Shown here in pieces: positions 37,326 through 46,638 of a stretch of 64,000 nucleotides of DNA; position 1 is the first letter of the stretch, and the number at the start of each line of letters is the position of its first letter. Under the pieces are notes generated by a model. It searched no databases. It worked only from the letters and a program-made list of their open reading frames with translations, and was not told the DNA's origin. The stretch lies in contig JAOUJW010000018.1 of NCBI GenBank assembly GCA_029882975.1, forward strand, positions 1 through 64,000, read 5' to 3'. The DNA is from Gammaproteobacteria bacterium (GTDB taxonomy: Bacteria > Pseudomonadota > Gammaproteobacteria > SZUA-152). Both the position numbers and the translations under genes were made by a program.

Positions 37326-38681
37326 TTAATCCTTCTGGTGCTTTTCGTCCGCAAAGTATTCCTGGGTCAGAGTAAATATGACCGGGCTGAGTAGCAACAG
37401 CGCTATTAAGTTGGGAATGGCCATCAAAGCGTTCAAGGTATCCGCAATTAACCACAAGGGCTTTATTTCGGCTAAAGCACCCACGGGAACCGCAAACACC
37501 CACAACAGTCGAAACGGCATGACGGATTTTGGCCCAAACAGAAATTGCACACAGCGCTCGCCGTAATAGCTCCAGCCCAACAAGGTAGTAAAGGCAAACA
37601 AGGCCATACCCAATGCCACAATAGTACCACCACCGGCAAACGGTAAAGTCGCTTGGAACGCCGCGGATGATAGCGGTGCCCCGGACTGCCCTCCGGTCCA
37701 CAAACCACTGATGATGATCACCAAGCCGGTAATAGTACAAATGATAATGGTGTCTATAAAGGTTCCCAACATAGCAATGGTACCCTGACGCACCGGATTA
37801 TCGGTTTTGGCAGCAGCGTGCGCAATAGGCGCACTGCCTAATCCCGCCTCGTTGGAAAATACGCCTCTAGCCACGCCTTGTTGTATGGCCAACCAGATGG
37901 CTGCGCCGGCAAAGCCGCCCTGAGCCGCTGTACCGGTAAACGCACTTTGAAAAATCAAGGCTAACGCACCGGGAATTTTGTCCGCGTTAAAGACCAACAC
38001 CACTAAACCGGCCGTCAAATAGGCAATTGCCATGAAAGGGACTAATTTACCCGCCACCTCGGCAATGCGGTTGATTCCGCCTATCAACACCAAACTGACC
38101 AATACCATAAGTACCAGCCCGGTGTATGCCGGCGCGATACCAAAGTTGGCGTTCATGGCTTCGGCAACCGAATGCGCTTGGATAGTATTGCCGATTCCAA
38201 ACCCGGCGATAGCACCAAAAACGGCAAAACACACTCCTAACCAGAGCCATTTTTCTCCCAGGCCGTTCTTGATGTAATACATCGGTCCACCCACGTGTTT
38301 ACCATTTTCATCCACATCACGAAAACGAACCGCGCAGACGGCCTCGGCGTATTTGGTCGCCATCCCCACCAAGGCGGTACACCACATCCAAAACAGAGCA
38401 CCCGGTCCACCCACGAAGACCGCTACCCCAACCCCGGCAATATTTCCGGTTCCGATTGTTGCCGACAATGATGTCATCAGAGCATTAAACGCACTGATGT
38501 CCCCTTCTCCAGCGGCAGTACGACCGCGCCATAACATGCGAAAGCCATAACCGAGGCGAAAAATGGGCATGAAACGCAAACCCACCATTAGAAAGAAACC
38601 TGTGCCCAAAATGAGCACCAGCATGGGAACACCCCAGACGATGCCGTTGACCTTATTCACTGCTTCCAGAATCATGTCCAT
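37326..38681 (-). CDS. Alanine/glycine:cation symporter (AGCS family)
   Basis: A 451-residue inner-membrane transporter of the amino acid:Na+ or H+ symporter family, importing alanine or glycine. About 10-11 membrane helices are visible. The family signature PGALFWMWCTALVGMATKYAE is near residue 93, preceded by SLSATIGTGNIAGV, which forms part of the substrate and ion site, and followed by GGPMYYIKNGL. It stands alone between the bidirectional terminator and the RpfE-like gene. Confidence 0.95.
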   Translation of the reverse strand: MDMILEAVNKVNGIVWGVPMLVLILGTGFFLMVGLRFMPIFRLGYGFRMLWRGRTAAGEGDISAFNALMTSLSATIGTGNIAGVGVAVFVGGPGALFWMWCTALVGMATKYAEAVCAVRFRDVDENGKHVGGPMYYIKNGLGEKWLWLGVCFAVFGAIAGFGIGNTIQAHSVAEAMNANFGIAPAYTGLVLMVLVSLVLIGGINRIAEVAGKLVPFMAIAYLTAGLVVLVFNADKIPGALALIFQSAFTGTAAQGGFAGAAIWLAIQQGVARGVFSNEAGLGSAPIAHAAAKTDNPVRQGTIAMLGTFIDTIIICTITGLVIIISGLWTGGQSGAPLSSAAFQATLPFAGGGTIVALGMALFAFTTLLGWSYYGERCVQFLFGPKSVMPFRLLWVFAVPVGALAEIKPLWLIADTLNALMAIPNLIALLLLSPVIFTLTQEYFADEKHQKD

Positions 38682-38773
38682 TAGATCAGTGCCTCATATT
38701 GCTTGTTGTTTTTGATTACCGCATTTGGAATAACTGCATCGTCTCTAAACACCGCCCTAGTTTAGCCGAATTA

Positions 38774-39832
38774 TCAAAAGCTTGTCATGTATTCATACCA
38801 AAGCCGGCGCCGTCGCGGAAGAATCCGCTGCCACCGTTTGGGTTTGCAATGATATTCCTGTCCCGCAGCGGTCCACAAACACACACTGGCGATGGCTCCT
38901 TTTTGTACAGCGTGATCCACACCGCAGAACCACTGCTCGTCATATTGCTGCAGTAAGCCCCCCCAATTTGACAGGCTCGCCCCATTCAGTGACGGCAGTG
39001 CGGGCAACACCAATAAATGTCGACCGGCGTTTATGGAGCAAGGCTGCTGTAATTGTTGTAGCCATGACTGTGCCTGTTGCAAGGATGCCAAGGGGGTATC
39101 TGTTAGCGTCGCCAGACCCTGCAGTAAAGCGTGGTCGCCATAAACCTGTGTCCACGATGACTGCAATGACGGACCCGCCCCCAAAATACCCTGCGCCCAC
39201 AACCACACACCGTTACAGGGATAACTATCTGCCTGTCGCGGTTCAAGTAACAATTGCTGATGCATGAGCATTTGCATTTCAGTCATCACCGAACGCCAGT
39301 AAGCACCATCCGGCCCTTGAGGCATACACTGGTTCAAATCCGCTCCCATAGCCTGCCCTAACGCCGTCGTTTGCACATCATATACCTGCTTGGATTGAAT
39401 ATACCAAGCACCGGACTGGCCTCGAAGAAGCTGCCACGGTTCGTTCGCATAGAGTTGATTCATTGTTCCAAACAGGGTTTGGCTTTGTGTTTGAGAGAGT
39501 TCCTTTCCCGGCAATAAAACCAAACGATCCCGATCCGCCAACATATGCACCGGTGTCAGTTTCATATACCAGGCATCCTTTGAGTAGGCCTGAGGCAACT
39601 CTCCCCGAACTTCCAACGCAGCCAGCGGACAATCCATGGATGCAGGCCAGGCAAACCAATTAAGTAGTTGTTGCTCCAGGGAGTGTTGCCCACGGTGTCG
39701 GCGGGAAATACTGAGTAAATGACTTAAACCCGGACAATCAGGCACAGCCGTCCCCAGGACTTGTTGCGCCTCCGGACTCAACCCGGCTAAGCCGGGTAAA
39801 ACCAAGGTCAGATGAATTTTCTGAGATAGCAC
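38774..39832 (-). CDS. RpfE-like / phosphoglycerate mutase-like protein
   Basis: A 352-residue cytoplasmic protein. The segments WYMKLTPVHMLADRDRLVLLPG (near residue 88) and NGVWLWAQG (near 205) resemble proteins annotated as RpfE-type regulatory or cofactor-independent phosphoglycerate-mutase-like proteins. I do not see the metal-binding and phospho-enzyme motifs of true phosphoglycerate mutase, so enzyme activity should not be assumed. It starts at GTG 39832 directly after the queA stop codon (TAG-GTG). The C terminus is strongly basic (RRRRL). Confidence 0.6.
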   Translation of the reverse strand: MLSQKIHLTLVLPGLAGLSPEAQQVLGTAVPDCPGLSHLLSISRRHRGQHSLEQQLLNWFAWPASMDCPLAALEVRGELPQAYSKDAWYMKLTPVHMLADRDRLVLLPGKELSQTQSQTLFGTMNQLYANEPWQLLRGQSGAWYIQSKQVYDVQTTALGQAMGADLNQCMPQGPDGAYWRSVMTEMQMLMHQQLLLEPRQADSYPCNGVWLWAQGILGAGPSLQSSWTQVYGDHALLQGLATLTDTPLASLQQAQSWLQQLQQPCSINAGRHLLVLPALPSLNGASLSNWGGLLQQYDEQWFCGVDHAVQKGAIASVCLWTAAGQEYHCKPKRWQRILPRRRRLWYEYMTSF

Positions 39833-40885
39833 CTATTGTCCCTGCTGTACCTGGCGTGTTACCCACATGGCATCACCATAACTGAAAAACCGGTAATTTT
39901 GTTGTACCGCATGCTGGTAGGCGTTCATGGTGTGTTCATAGCCGGCAAAGGCGCACACCAGCATCAGTAATGTGGATTCGGGCAGATGAAAATTGGTAAT
40001 CATGGCATCCACTGTATTGAACCGAAAACCCGGCTTAATAAATATATCCGTATCGCCCTCATAGGGCTGTATCGCGCCACTGCGCGAAGCCGATTCCAAG
40101 CAACGCACGGACGTAGTCCCCACGGCAATCACTCGACCACCGGCAGTGCGCACTGAACGAACCCGATCACATACCGCCGGGGAAACCATCATGTATTCGG
40201 AGTGCATTTTATGCTTATCCAAGTGATCCACGCGCACCGGCTGAAACGTTCCCGCTCCAACATGTAAGGTCACAAACGCCTGTTGAATCCCCTTGTCTTT
40301 CAAGGTTTGCAGCGTCACCTCATCAAAATGCAACCCGGCGGTTGGGGCAGCCACCGCACCTTTGTTTTTCGCGTAGACCGTTTGATATCGGCTTTTATCA
40401 TCGCCCTCATCGGCCCGTTTAATATAGGGCGGTAAAGGCATATGACCGTGAGCTTCAAGTAAATCGATGACACTGCGCTGTCCCATACCGTGATCTTGCA
40501 TTTCAATATGAAACAATTCGCCTTGGCGATCCAAAACCTGAGCCTGGATACCGCCTTCCAATTGCAACACTGCACCGGCTTTGGGCGACTTGCTGGACCG
40601 AATGTGGGCCAGGCACTGGCTTCGGTTAACCACTCGCTCTACCAACAGCTCCACTTTGCCGCCGGTGGATTTTTGCCCGAATAATCGTGCGGGAATTACC
40701 TGTGTATCATTAAATACCAGCAAATCCCCGGGACGTAACAGATCCGCTAACTGTCTAAATTGGGAATCCTGCAACTGACCACTATCTCCGTCCAAGCACA
40801 ACAAACGCGAGGCGGATCGATCAGGCATAGGGTATTGGGCGATTTGCTCCTCAGGTAGAGCAAAGTTGAAGTCACTACGTTGCAT
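39833..40885 (-). CDS. queA: tRNA preQ1(34) S-adenosylmethionine ribosyltransferase-isomerase
   Basis: QueA moves the ribosyl part of S-adenosylmethionine to preQ1 in tRNA, making epoxyqueuosine at the wobble position of GUN-anticodon tRNAs. The 350-residue protein has the family start [36 protein letters not shown] near residue 47, [10 protein letters not shown] near 175 and the C-terminal YGDAMWV. The frame runs back to TTG 40903, but ATG 40885 is the usual start; no clear ribosome binding site is seen. No tgt or yajC follows, unlike in E. coli. Confidence 0.97.
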   Translation of the reverse strand: MQRSDFNFALPEEQIAQYPMPDRSASRLLCLDGDSGQLQDSQFRQLADLLRPGDLLVFNDTQVIPARLFGQKSTGGKVELLVERVVNRSQCLAHIRSSKSPKAGAVLQLEGGIQAQVLDRQGELFHIEMQDHGMGQRSVIDLLEAHGHMPLPPYIKRADEGDDKSRYQTVYAKNKGAVAAPTAGLHFDEVTLQTLKDKGIQQAFVTLHVGAGTFQPVRVDHLDKHKMHSEYMMVSPAVCDRVRSVRTAGGRVIAVGTTSVRCLESASRSGAIQPYEGDTDIFIKPGFRFNTVDAMITNFHLPESTLLMLVCAFAGYEHTMNAYQHAVQQNYRFFSYGDAMWVTRQVQQGQ

Positions 40886-40921
40886 GGCGGCCAATAGTAT
40901 CAAAATTCAGGCAATTACGCC

Positions 40922-40950
40922 TTGCTCTTGAGGTCACAACACTATACTAT
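40922..40950 (+). promoter_or_regulatory. Promoter of tRNA-Leu
   Basis: -35 TTGCTC (40922-40927) and -10 TACTAT (40945-40950) with an ideal 17-bp spacer. A GC-rich discriminator, GGCGCCC, follows directly, typical of stringently controlled stable-RNA genes. The tRNA begins 12 bp after the -10. Confidence 0.7.
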
Positions 40951-40961
40951 GGCGCCCTGAT

Positions 40962-41048
40962 GCCGGGGTGGCGAAACTGGTAGACGCGCCAGACTCAAAA
41001 TCTGGTGGTGGCAACACCGTGTCGGTTCGAGTCCGACCCTCGGTACCA
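40962..41048 (+). tRNA. tRNA-Leu (CAA anticodon)
   Basis: An 87-nt tRNA with a long variable arm and encoded CCA. Acceptor GCCGGGG pairs with CCCTCGG-type 3' strand, the anticodon loop is CTCAAAA with anticodon CAA (reads UUG), and the T loop is TTCGAGT. It has its own promoter and stands as a single gene. Confidence 0.95.
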
Positions 41049-41091
41049 ATCTCAAAATAGTAATTTTTCTTTAAAATCAATGAGATTTTCA
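41049..41091. terminator. Possible terminator after tRNA-Leu
   Basis: Inverted repeat ATCTCA (41049-41054) and TGAGAT (41081-41086) with a long AT-rich loop, followed by TTTTC. It begins right after the tRNA CCA end and also faces the convergent gspB gene. Short stem and large loop, so weak. Confidence 0.35.
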
Positions 41092-41097
41092 GTTTAA

Positions 41098-41829
41098 TTA
41101 CTTATTACTATTCCAGTCTTGCAACGCACCCAATTTAAAAGCGTGCCCTCGAAAGGCAAACACCGCACCCTCCACAGTAATTTTCTGCAAAACAAGATCA
41201 CTGCCTATATTCTGCCCTTCCCGCATCTTACTGCCATTTATCATCACAGAACTTTGCTTGGCCACGCTGGAATACACATGACCTTCAAAACGAATAGCCG
41301 GAAGTTGTTCTCGAATGTGTTGTGGCAATTCCGCCGCATCAACAATGGCGCCCGAGTTTTCGAAAACCACCGAACCGGAATTGGTTTGCGGGTTTTGCGC
41401 CTGGCGTAGCTCCTCAGCAGATACATTGAGCGGTTGCTCAGAAAATACCACGTTGTCGTTTGTAGATGCAGATAGTGCGGAGGGTTTTGTCACCGGCTTT
41501 TTAATGGGTTTAACCGGTTCTTGACGAACTTGAGCAACGCTAGGGGCAATAGCCATCGGTTCTGTTGTTGAATTCGCTTCCGTCTCCGTGTCAGGCTCTG
41601 TTGTCTGAGCCGACAAGGTTTCGGGATCATCCGCGGGTGTCGGGCGAGACATTACCCAATAAACCACCCCCACATTAAGCAACAAAATGATTCCAATTAC
41701 ATAGGGCCATACGGGGTGTTTTTCACGGCGAGGCTCATAGGCATTGCTGTGTAATGCCTTAATATCCGGCATCTCCCCTTTGGCGCGTTCCTGTTCTGAT
41801 TTTTTCAGAGCATCTAAAATGTACGACAC
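41098..41829 (-). CDS. gspB: General secretion pathway protein B
   Basis: GspB works with GspA to insert or position the GspD secretin in the peptidoglycan for type II secretion. The 243-residue protein starts with the family motif MSYILDALKKSEQERA, has one membrane helix (about 43-62) and a low-complexity Thr/Glu/Pro linker, and ends in the T2SSB domain (LPAIRFEGHVYSSVAKQSSVMINGSK...). Start is GTG 41829 with AGAGGGT 8 nt upstream. It follows gspA by 12 bp. No other gsp genes are nearby apart from a distant GspG-like pilin. Confidence 0.93.
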   Translation of the reverse strand: MSYILDALKKSEQERAKGEMPDIKALHSNAYEPRREKHPVWPYVIGIILLLNVGVVYWVMSRPTPADDPETLSAQTTEPDTETEANSTTEPMAIAPSVAQVRQEPVKPIKKPVTKPSALSASTNDNVVFSEQPLNVSAEELRQAQNPQTNSGSVVFENSGAIVDAAELPQHIREQLPAIRFEGHVYSSVAKQSSVMINGSKMREGQNIGSDLVLQKITVEGAVFAFRGHAFKLGALQDWNSNK

Positions 41830-41841
41830 TAGCAGACCCTC

Positions 41842-43551
41842 TTAAGCTTTTGGACCGTTATGGTTTTTATTGTTCCGGTTGTTCCAGCGGTTCTGCTTCG
41901 AAATCCGGTTTGAAAAATACTCCCTGACTGGATCGGTATGAGGTTGTGCCGATAAAGGTGATTCGCGAAGTTTTTTCTGAATCAACATAGGTACCTTTGC
42001 ACCTGCAGCGGTGTTTAAATGAATAATGGTTTGCGCACCGGCAATACCGTCTGACACCAATCCTGCCTGAACCTGAAAATCCCTTAACCGTTGCACCAGA
42101 TAATCACTATATGCTTGAGAACCTTTAGTGGTTGCTTGCCCGTCCACTTTGGATAACAGTTCCGCTAACCAAGCCACATTCTTACTACGGTCCCCTGGGG
42201 AAACCGCACCGGTGTATTCGTTGGGCGGTCGCCAAAACAAGGTGTAGTCACCAAACCAGCGTGACTCCACATCCGACAATTTCATCTCTATCCTATTGTC
42301 GTTAATATATAATATTGCAGACTGACTATCCAAAGCCGTCACAGCCACATAAATAGCTTGACCTTTTTGATTCACTAAGGTGAGTACAGCCGGACGGTTT
42401 AAATGGCGTAAACTACGAAGATTGCCGTTTTTCTGCAAACATTTCAAACCCACTTTTTCCGCATATTGGCAAATATCGGACCCATCAAAATCAAACTCAT
42501 GCTGCCACTGCCGAAAGATAGCCTTGAATGAATAATACTTGCTGACCTCCACCGGCTGGCTATCCAACAATTTCAAACTATCGGCGGAAACCCGACTTAA
42601 GGAATCCTGCTGCAGTAAAGCCAAAATATCCGTCTTAAAGGCGAGCCCCATACTCACCACGGCCAATACCACCACCAGCACCGAAGCCAATTGTAGCCCT
42701 ATATTTTTCGAATCTCCCTGAGATTGCCGCAGGCGACTGGAGCGAAAAACTTCCTTAGCCGCCCTGACCACTGTTTGGCTATCCACAGTCTTCTTATTGT
42801 GCACATACGCACCCAGCAGAGCACGGTCACACAACAAATTTATTTTCCTGGGAATGCCGGCAGTGTATTTATAAATTCGTTTTAACGCAGTAGTGGTAAA
42901 TATGGGATCTCGCTCCCTGGCCCCCGCCACTCCCAAACGATGCTCCACATAATCGACGGTCTCTTTTTGGGACAATGGTACCAAGTGATACCGGGCGGTA
43001 ATTCTCTGCTCCAATTGGCGTAACTCCGGCTGACTGAGAATATCCAGCAACTCCGGTTGACCCAACATGATGATCTGCATCAACTTACGTTGATTGGTTT
43101 CCAGGTTGGTCAGTAAGCGCAATTGCTCCAGAACATCAGGGGTAAGGTTCTGGGCCTCCTCAATGATGACGACGGTTTTACGGCCTTGAGCGTTGGTTTC
43201 CAACAAATATTCATTGATACAATCGATAAAGGTCTTGATGCTGGTATTGCCCGGCGGATACTTAATGTGCAATTCATCACATATAGTTGCCAACAGCTCG
43301 TCCGCCAGCAACTTCGGGTTAAGCACCAAAGCCACATTGGAATCAGCCGGTATTTGATCCAGCAAGCAACGGGATATGGTTGTCTTGCCTGTACCCACCT
43401 CGCCGGTTAACAGGATGAAACCACCGTCCGCACTTACCCCATAGACCAGGTGCGCCAAGGCTTCCCGGTGGCGTTCGCTCATAAAGAGAAAGCGAGGATT
43501 TGGCGCAATGGAAAACGGTGTTTCTTTTAACCCAAAATAATCGTCATACAT
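41842..43551 (-). CDS. gspA: General secretion pathway ATPase GspA (ExeA-like)
   Basis: GspA is an inner-membrane ATPase that binds peptidoglycan and, with GspB, helps assemble the type II secretin. The 569-residue protein has an AAA+ domain (about 30-265) with Walker A GEVGTGKTT, Walker B VVIIEEAQ and the ExeA-type N terminus MYDDYFGLKETPFSIAPNP. A membrane helix lies near 287-305. A C39-peptidase-like region without an obvious catalytic set follows, then a peptidoglycan-binding domain (RLRDFQVQAGLVSDGIAG). Cotranscribed with gspB. Confidence 0.95.
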   Translation of the reverse strand: MYDDYFGLKETPFSIAPNPRFLFMSERHREALAHLVYGVSADGGFILLTGEVGTGKTTISRCLLDQIPADSNVALVLNPKLLADELLATICDELHIKYPPGNTSIKTFIDCINEYLLETNAQGRKTVVIIEEAQNLTPDVLEQLRLLTNLETNQRKLMQIIMLGQPELLDILSQPELRQLEQRITARYHLVPLSQKETVDYVEHRLGVAGARERDPIFTTTALKRIYKYTAGIPRKINLLCDRALLGAYVHNKKTVDSQTVVRAAKEVFRSSRLRQSQGDSKNIGLQLASVLVVVLAVVSMGLAFKTDILALLQQDSLSRVSADSLKLLDSQPVEVSKYYSFKAIFRQWQHEFDFDGSDICQYAEKVGLKCLQKNGNLRSLRHLNRPAVLTLVNQKGQAIYVAVTALDSQSAILYINDNRIEMKLSDVESRWFGDYTLFWRPPNEYTGAVSPGDRSKNVAWLAELLSKVDGQATTKGSQAYSDYLVQRLRDFQVQAGLVSDGIAGAQTIIHLNTAAGAKVPMLIQKKLRESPLSAQPHTDPVREYFSNRISKQNRWNNRNNKNHNGPKA

Positions 43552-43801
43552 AAGCTATGTCATTGTATAAATGCGCGTAAATTATAGTGCAATTCCCTCA
43601 GTTACGCATTGGCTTAAACTCTTTTAGCGCGCTATGTCAGTTGGAACTTGAGGACCGGATAAAGTTTCGCCGGCGCTTGAATAAATACTTCTAAGTTGTT
43701 GTTTTACTGTACAACCACCCCCAAACCCAAGAAGAAAATTCAATTACTCGTCCGCTCGGACGACAATATTCAGCGGGGGGATGAAAACTTGAGGAAAATT
43801 C

Positions 43802-44233
43802 ATGAATAGATCCGATCCCATGCCGGCGCGAGTACGGTATCAGGAACGTTGGAACTTAATGTATTATTTGCGTGTTTTTGCCCAGCCTTCGGGCCAACTA
43901 CTGGGTCATTTGGTGGATATCAGCACAGAAGGTGCCATGATCATCAGTGATAAACCCTTGGCGGTGCATAAAGACTTTATTTTGAGTATGGAATTACCCA
44001 ACGCCCAAGGAAAAATTGAACCTGTGGTCATGAGCGCGAGTATCATCTGGAGTAAACTTGACGTCAATCCGTATTTTACCGATACAGGCATAAAACTCAT
44101 CGAGCCATCTACGCAGGCAGTGGAATCACTGCACCGACTAATCAAAGAACTCAAATCCTACGAATATACGGGACAAAGAATCGAACCCCCGGAGCCCGCA
44201 GAACTCAATCTGTATTTACAATTACCGGAATAG
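43802..44233 (+). CDS. PilZ-domain protein
   Basis: A 143-residue putative cyclic di-GMP receptor. The second PilZ motif, DxSxxG, is present as DISTEGAMII near residue 39; RYQER near 11-15 fits the RxxxR part at plausible spacing. The C-terminal TGIKLIEPS strand also fits the fold. GAGGA lies just before the ATG. It diverges from gspA and is followed by an S24-like gene. The window encodes at least two diguanylate cyclase domains that could supply its ligand. Confidence 0.85.
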   Translation: MNRSDPMPARVRYQERWNLMYYLRVFAQPSGQLLGHLVDISTEGAMIISDKPLAVHKDFILSMELPNAQGKIEPVVMSASIIWSKLDVNPYFTDTGIKLIEPSTQAVESLHRLIKELKSYEYTGQRIEPPEPAELNLYLQLPE

Positions 44234-44302
44234 TACAATCGTCGTCGCTGAGGAAACTTTGTCCCGCAGCAAACCGATTAACGTAAATTAGAAGGATATT
44301 AC

Positions 44303-44629
44303 ATGGCACTGCCCGGCTGTTCCGACACCACTGAACCGTTTGCCTTACGTGTGGTTGGCGACAGCATGTTGCCCGAATTCCACGACGGCCATATTATTAT
44401 TGTGGACCCATCCCATCCATTGTGTGATGGTGCGTATGCTGTTCTGGAGTATGAAGGCGAAGTACTGTTTGGACTGTACTCCCGACAAAATTCGCAACAC
44501 ACACTCAGGCACTTAAACAGCTCAGACGCCCCCGTCAGTCTCAATGGTCCCTTTGAGGTCAAAGGCGTGGTAGTGCAACGTTCCACCGGCCGGCGGCGAG
44601 ACCTCAAACATTATGAGTACGAACCATGA
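44303..44629 (+). CDS. S24/LexA-fold protein without visible catalytic lysine
   Basis: A 108-residue protein with the S24 peptidase core but no DNA-binding domain. The nucleophile region VVGDSMLPEFHDGHIIIVD (near residue 18) matches LexA and UmuD. Where LexA has the general-base lysine (EVTVKRL), this protein reads EVLFGLY, so self-cleavage is doubtful. GAAGGA lies 6 nt before the ATG. It stands between the PilZ gene and the convergent anti-sigma gene. No SOS box is visible. Confidence 0.8.
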   Translation: MALPGCSDTTEPFALRVVGDSMLPEFHDGHIIIVDPSHPLCDGAYAVLEYEGEVLFGLYSRQNSQHTLRHLNSSDAPVSLNGPFEVKGVVVQRSTGRRRDLKHYEYEP

Positions 44630-44643
44630 GCCAACTCTTCAGA

Positions 44644-46638
44644 TCAAAAATGGTACTGAATGATATCCGCCAAATGCCGGGTTTCCTTTAAACTTAAATC
44701 GCTGGCTACGGCGTAACTCAAGCCCTCATTCACGGAAAGACATACCGGAATTGCTTGGGATGTTTGCACGCATTGTTTTGATTTTGAACTCATCGTGGCG
44801 GCAGTAATAATCACACTGATTTTTTGCTTCTTACTGTTTTCGTAAATGGAATATAAGGCAAATTGTTCCTCCGTAGGCAGCAAGATGGAACCCACCCGTT
44901 TAAAACCGATCTCTGTCAAATCGTTACTTTGAAGATTTTTTCCGAGTCGCTTTGCCAGCCAAGAGATCAAATTTTGGTAACGTTGGCCCGCAGTTTCGAT
45001 CAAAGAGCGATCGTTTTTGGCGTAAAACTGGTGGGCATTTAAAACCAGTCGTTCCAGTTGCAGGTTAGAACCTCCCGTTTTCATTTGATCCGCCCCACCA
45101 CTGAGAATCCACCCCAAAATGAGTCCGGCTGCTGTAAAAGTAATGGCCGGTACCAACTGAGTTGCGCGAAGAGCTTGCCATAGATCAAGCGCAGCTTGAC
45201 TAAAGCTCTTTCCTAACCACATCACCGCTTTACCGACGGAATCAAATATATTATTGCTATGATCAATAACTTCTGCATCGCGGTAGGCGCGCTCTTCCTG
45301 TCGCCGTCGAATATGCTCAGCTGCGACCGGCAATACGATACGCCGGGGCTCCAATAAAACAGCGTATGGGCTTTTCTCACCGGTGTTATCTGCCTTCGCA
45401 CCTCTCTTCTGATCTTCGCGAACTACTTCCACCGGAATTTCCACCGGCTCTGTCGGTCCCAAAGGATCCTGCCGAGTACCGGGTGGTGCTTCGGCCTCAG
45501 CCTGTACTGCGGCCTCTGCCTGAACGGTCTCCACCGGAACTTCGGTCTCAGTCTCAGCCTGCACTTCGGTCTCAGTCTCAGCCTGCACTTCGGTCTCAGT
45601 TTCAGCCTGCACTTCGGTCTCAGTCTCAGCCTGTACTTCGGTCTCTTGAGCCCCAATCGTTATTTCGCTACCAAGCGGTGCCTCAAACTCCTGGGCATGA
45701 GCTTCATTCTTAACAGAATCATCATCCAGATCGATAACATTGTTGTCCGTTGGCGTGGAATTCGGATCTGCCGGCAACACCGATTCTGCAAACTGAATTT
45801 CTGCAGTCGCATCGGGTTGACCCAAAGCTTCTACGGTTTCAATGGCTTCCGGCAGCGGTCCTAATTCAATGATGGTGACTGTTTCAGGTTCGGAAACCGC
45901 GTCATGTTCCCCTACGTGTAACTCAGCCGGCGCTTGCTCAGAAGCTGCCGTTAGTTCCACGTTTGGAAAGACTTGCGATTCTATTGCTTCAGGTTTTTCC
46001 GTGTACGGAGGTTCTGGCGCAGCACTATTGCCCACAATATCCCCTGCCGGAACCACTACAGGAATTTCTTTTTTGTGTACTGGCATTTCATCTTTGATGA
46101 CAGGCACTTCATCTTTTCGTACGTCAATGTGTGCATCGGTCTGCGCGGATTTGGGTCCCGTGTGACTGGCCGGGGCTGGAGGTGCTGTTAAATTCAGTGG
46201 TGCGGGTTCATCATTTTCGGCTTCTTTCCCCTTCCACACGTTCTTTAGCTGCTCTAAATATGCGTTTGGTAACCAACGAGAACTGTAATAGGACATCGAC
46301 TCTCTCAGTGAATACCACCACTCCATTCCCGCAGTGCTTTCCAGGGAAAACAGATTGCGCGAACGTGACAATGAATTACCTGTATGAGATTGCAAATACC
46401 CCGATGCTTTACCACTGTACAACGCATCCAATATATGATCCGGTATCTTCTCTTCAATTAAATAATCGAACCGCTTGTGAAGTTTGTCGTTAATGAGTAA
46501 ATAATCGCGGATTTCCTCCGAACGTCCAGGCTCGCGAACGAACCGTTCTTCAACATTAATGGCCTGGGATTCGGTTAATTGTGCGTCAGTGTATGCGTGA
46601 ACTTCAGCAACAGATATGGGCTTGTTTGTGGTTTCCAT
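44644..46638 (-). CDS. Transmembrane anti-sigma factor with long acidic repeat insert
   Basis: A 664-residue protein encoded directly after an ECF-like sigma factor (TAATG overlap). The N terminus has the anti-sigma domain pattern (VAEVHAYTDAQLTESQAINVEERF). Between it and the single membrane helix (about 502-520, ITFTAAGLILGWILSGG) lies a cytoplasmic region of roughly 350 residues, very rich in Glu, Pro, Val, Ala and Thr, including four ETEVQAET-type repeats near 335-370. The periplasmic C terminus (AHQFYAKNDRSL..., WLAKRLGKNL, GFKRVGSILLP) matches transmembrane anti-sigma regulators, which are normally about 250 residues. No zinc-binding HxxxCxxC is visible. Confidence 0.85.
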   Translation of the reverse strand: METTNKPISVAEVHAYTDAQLTESQAINVEERFVREPGRSEEIRDYLLINDKLHKRFDYLIEEKIPDHILDALYSGKASGYLQSHTGNSLSRSRNLFSLESTAGMEWWYSLRESMSYYSSRWLPNAYLEQLKNVWKGKEAENDEPAPLNLTAPPAPASHTGPKSAQTDAHIDVRKDEVPVIKDEMPVHKKEIPVVVPAGDIVGNSAAPEPPYTEKPEAIESQVFPNVELTAASEQAPAELHVGEHDAVSEPETVTIIELGPLPEAIETVEALGQPDATAEIQFAESVLPADPNSTPTDNNVIDLDDDSVKNEAHAQEFEAPLGSEITIGAQETEVQAETETEVQAETETEVQAETETEVQAETETEVPVETVQAEAAVQAEAEAPPGTRQDPLGPTEPVEIPVEVVREDQKRGAKADNTGEKSPYAVLLEPRRIVLPVAAEHIRRRQEERAYRDAEVIDHSNNIFDSVGKAVMWLGKSFSQAALDLWQALRATQLVPAITFTAAGLILGWILSGGADQMKTGGSNLQLERLVLNAHQFYAKNDRSLIETAGQRYQNLISWLAKRLGKNLQSNDLTEIGFKRVGSILLPTEEQFALYSIYENSKKQKISVIITAATMSSKSKQCVQTSQAIPVCLSVNEGLSYAVASDLSLKETRHLADIIQYHF
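45539..45648 (-). repeat. 24-bp coding repeats in the anti-sigma gene
   Basis: Four tandem 24-bp units and a partial fifth (45539, 45563, 45587, 45611, 45635) encode the octapeptide ETEVQAET. Units differ by one or two bases, so copy number may vary by slippage. Because 24 is a multiple of 3, changes keep the frame and only alter linker length. Confidence 0.9.

Noticed and set aside
43643-43665. GGAACTT between gspA and the PilZ gene as a sigma-E promoter
   Set aside because: No TCTRA-like -10 lies 16 bp downstream.
45539-45648. Tandem repeats as a CRISPR array
   Set aside because: Units are contiguous without spacers, keep the reading frame and encode a regular octapeptide.
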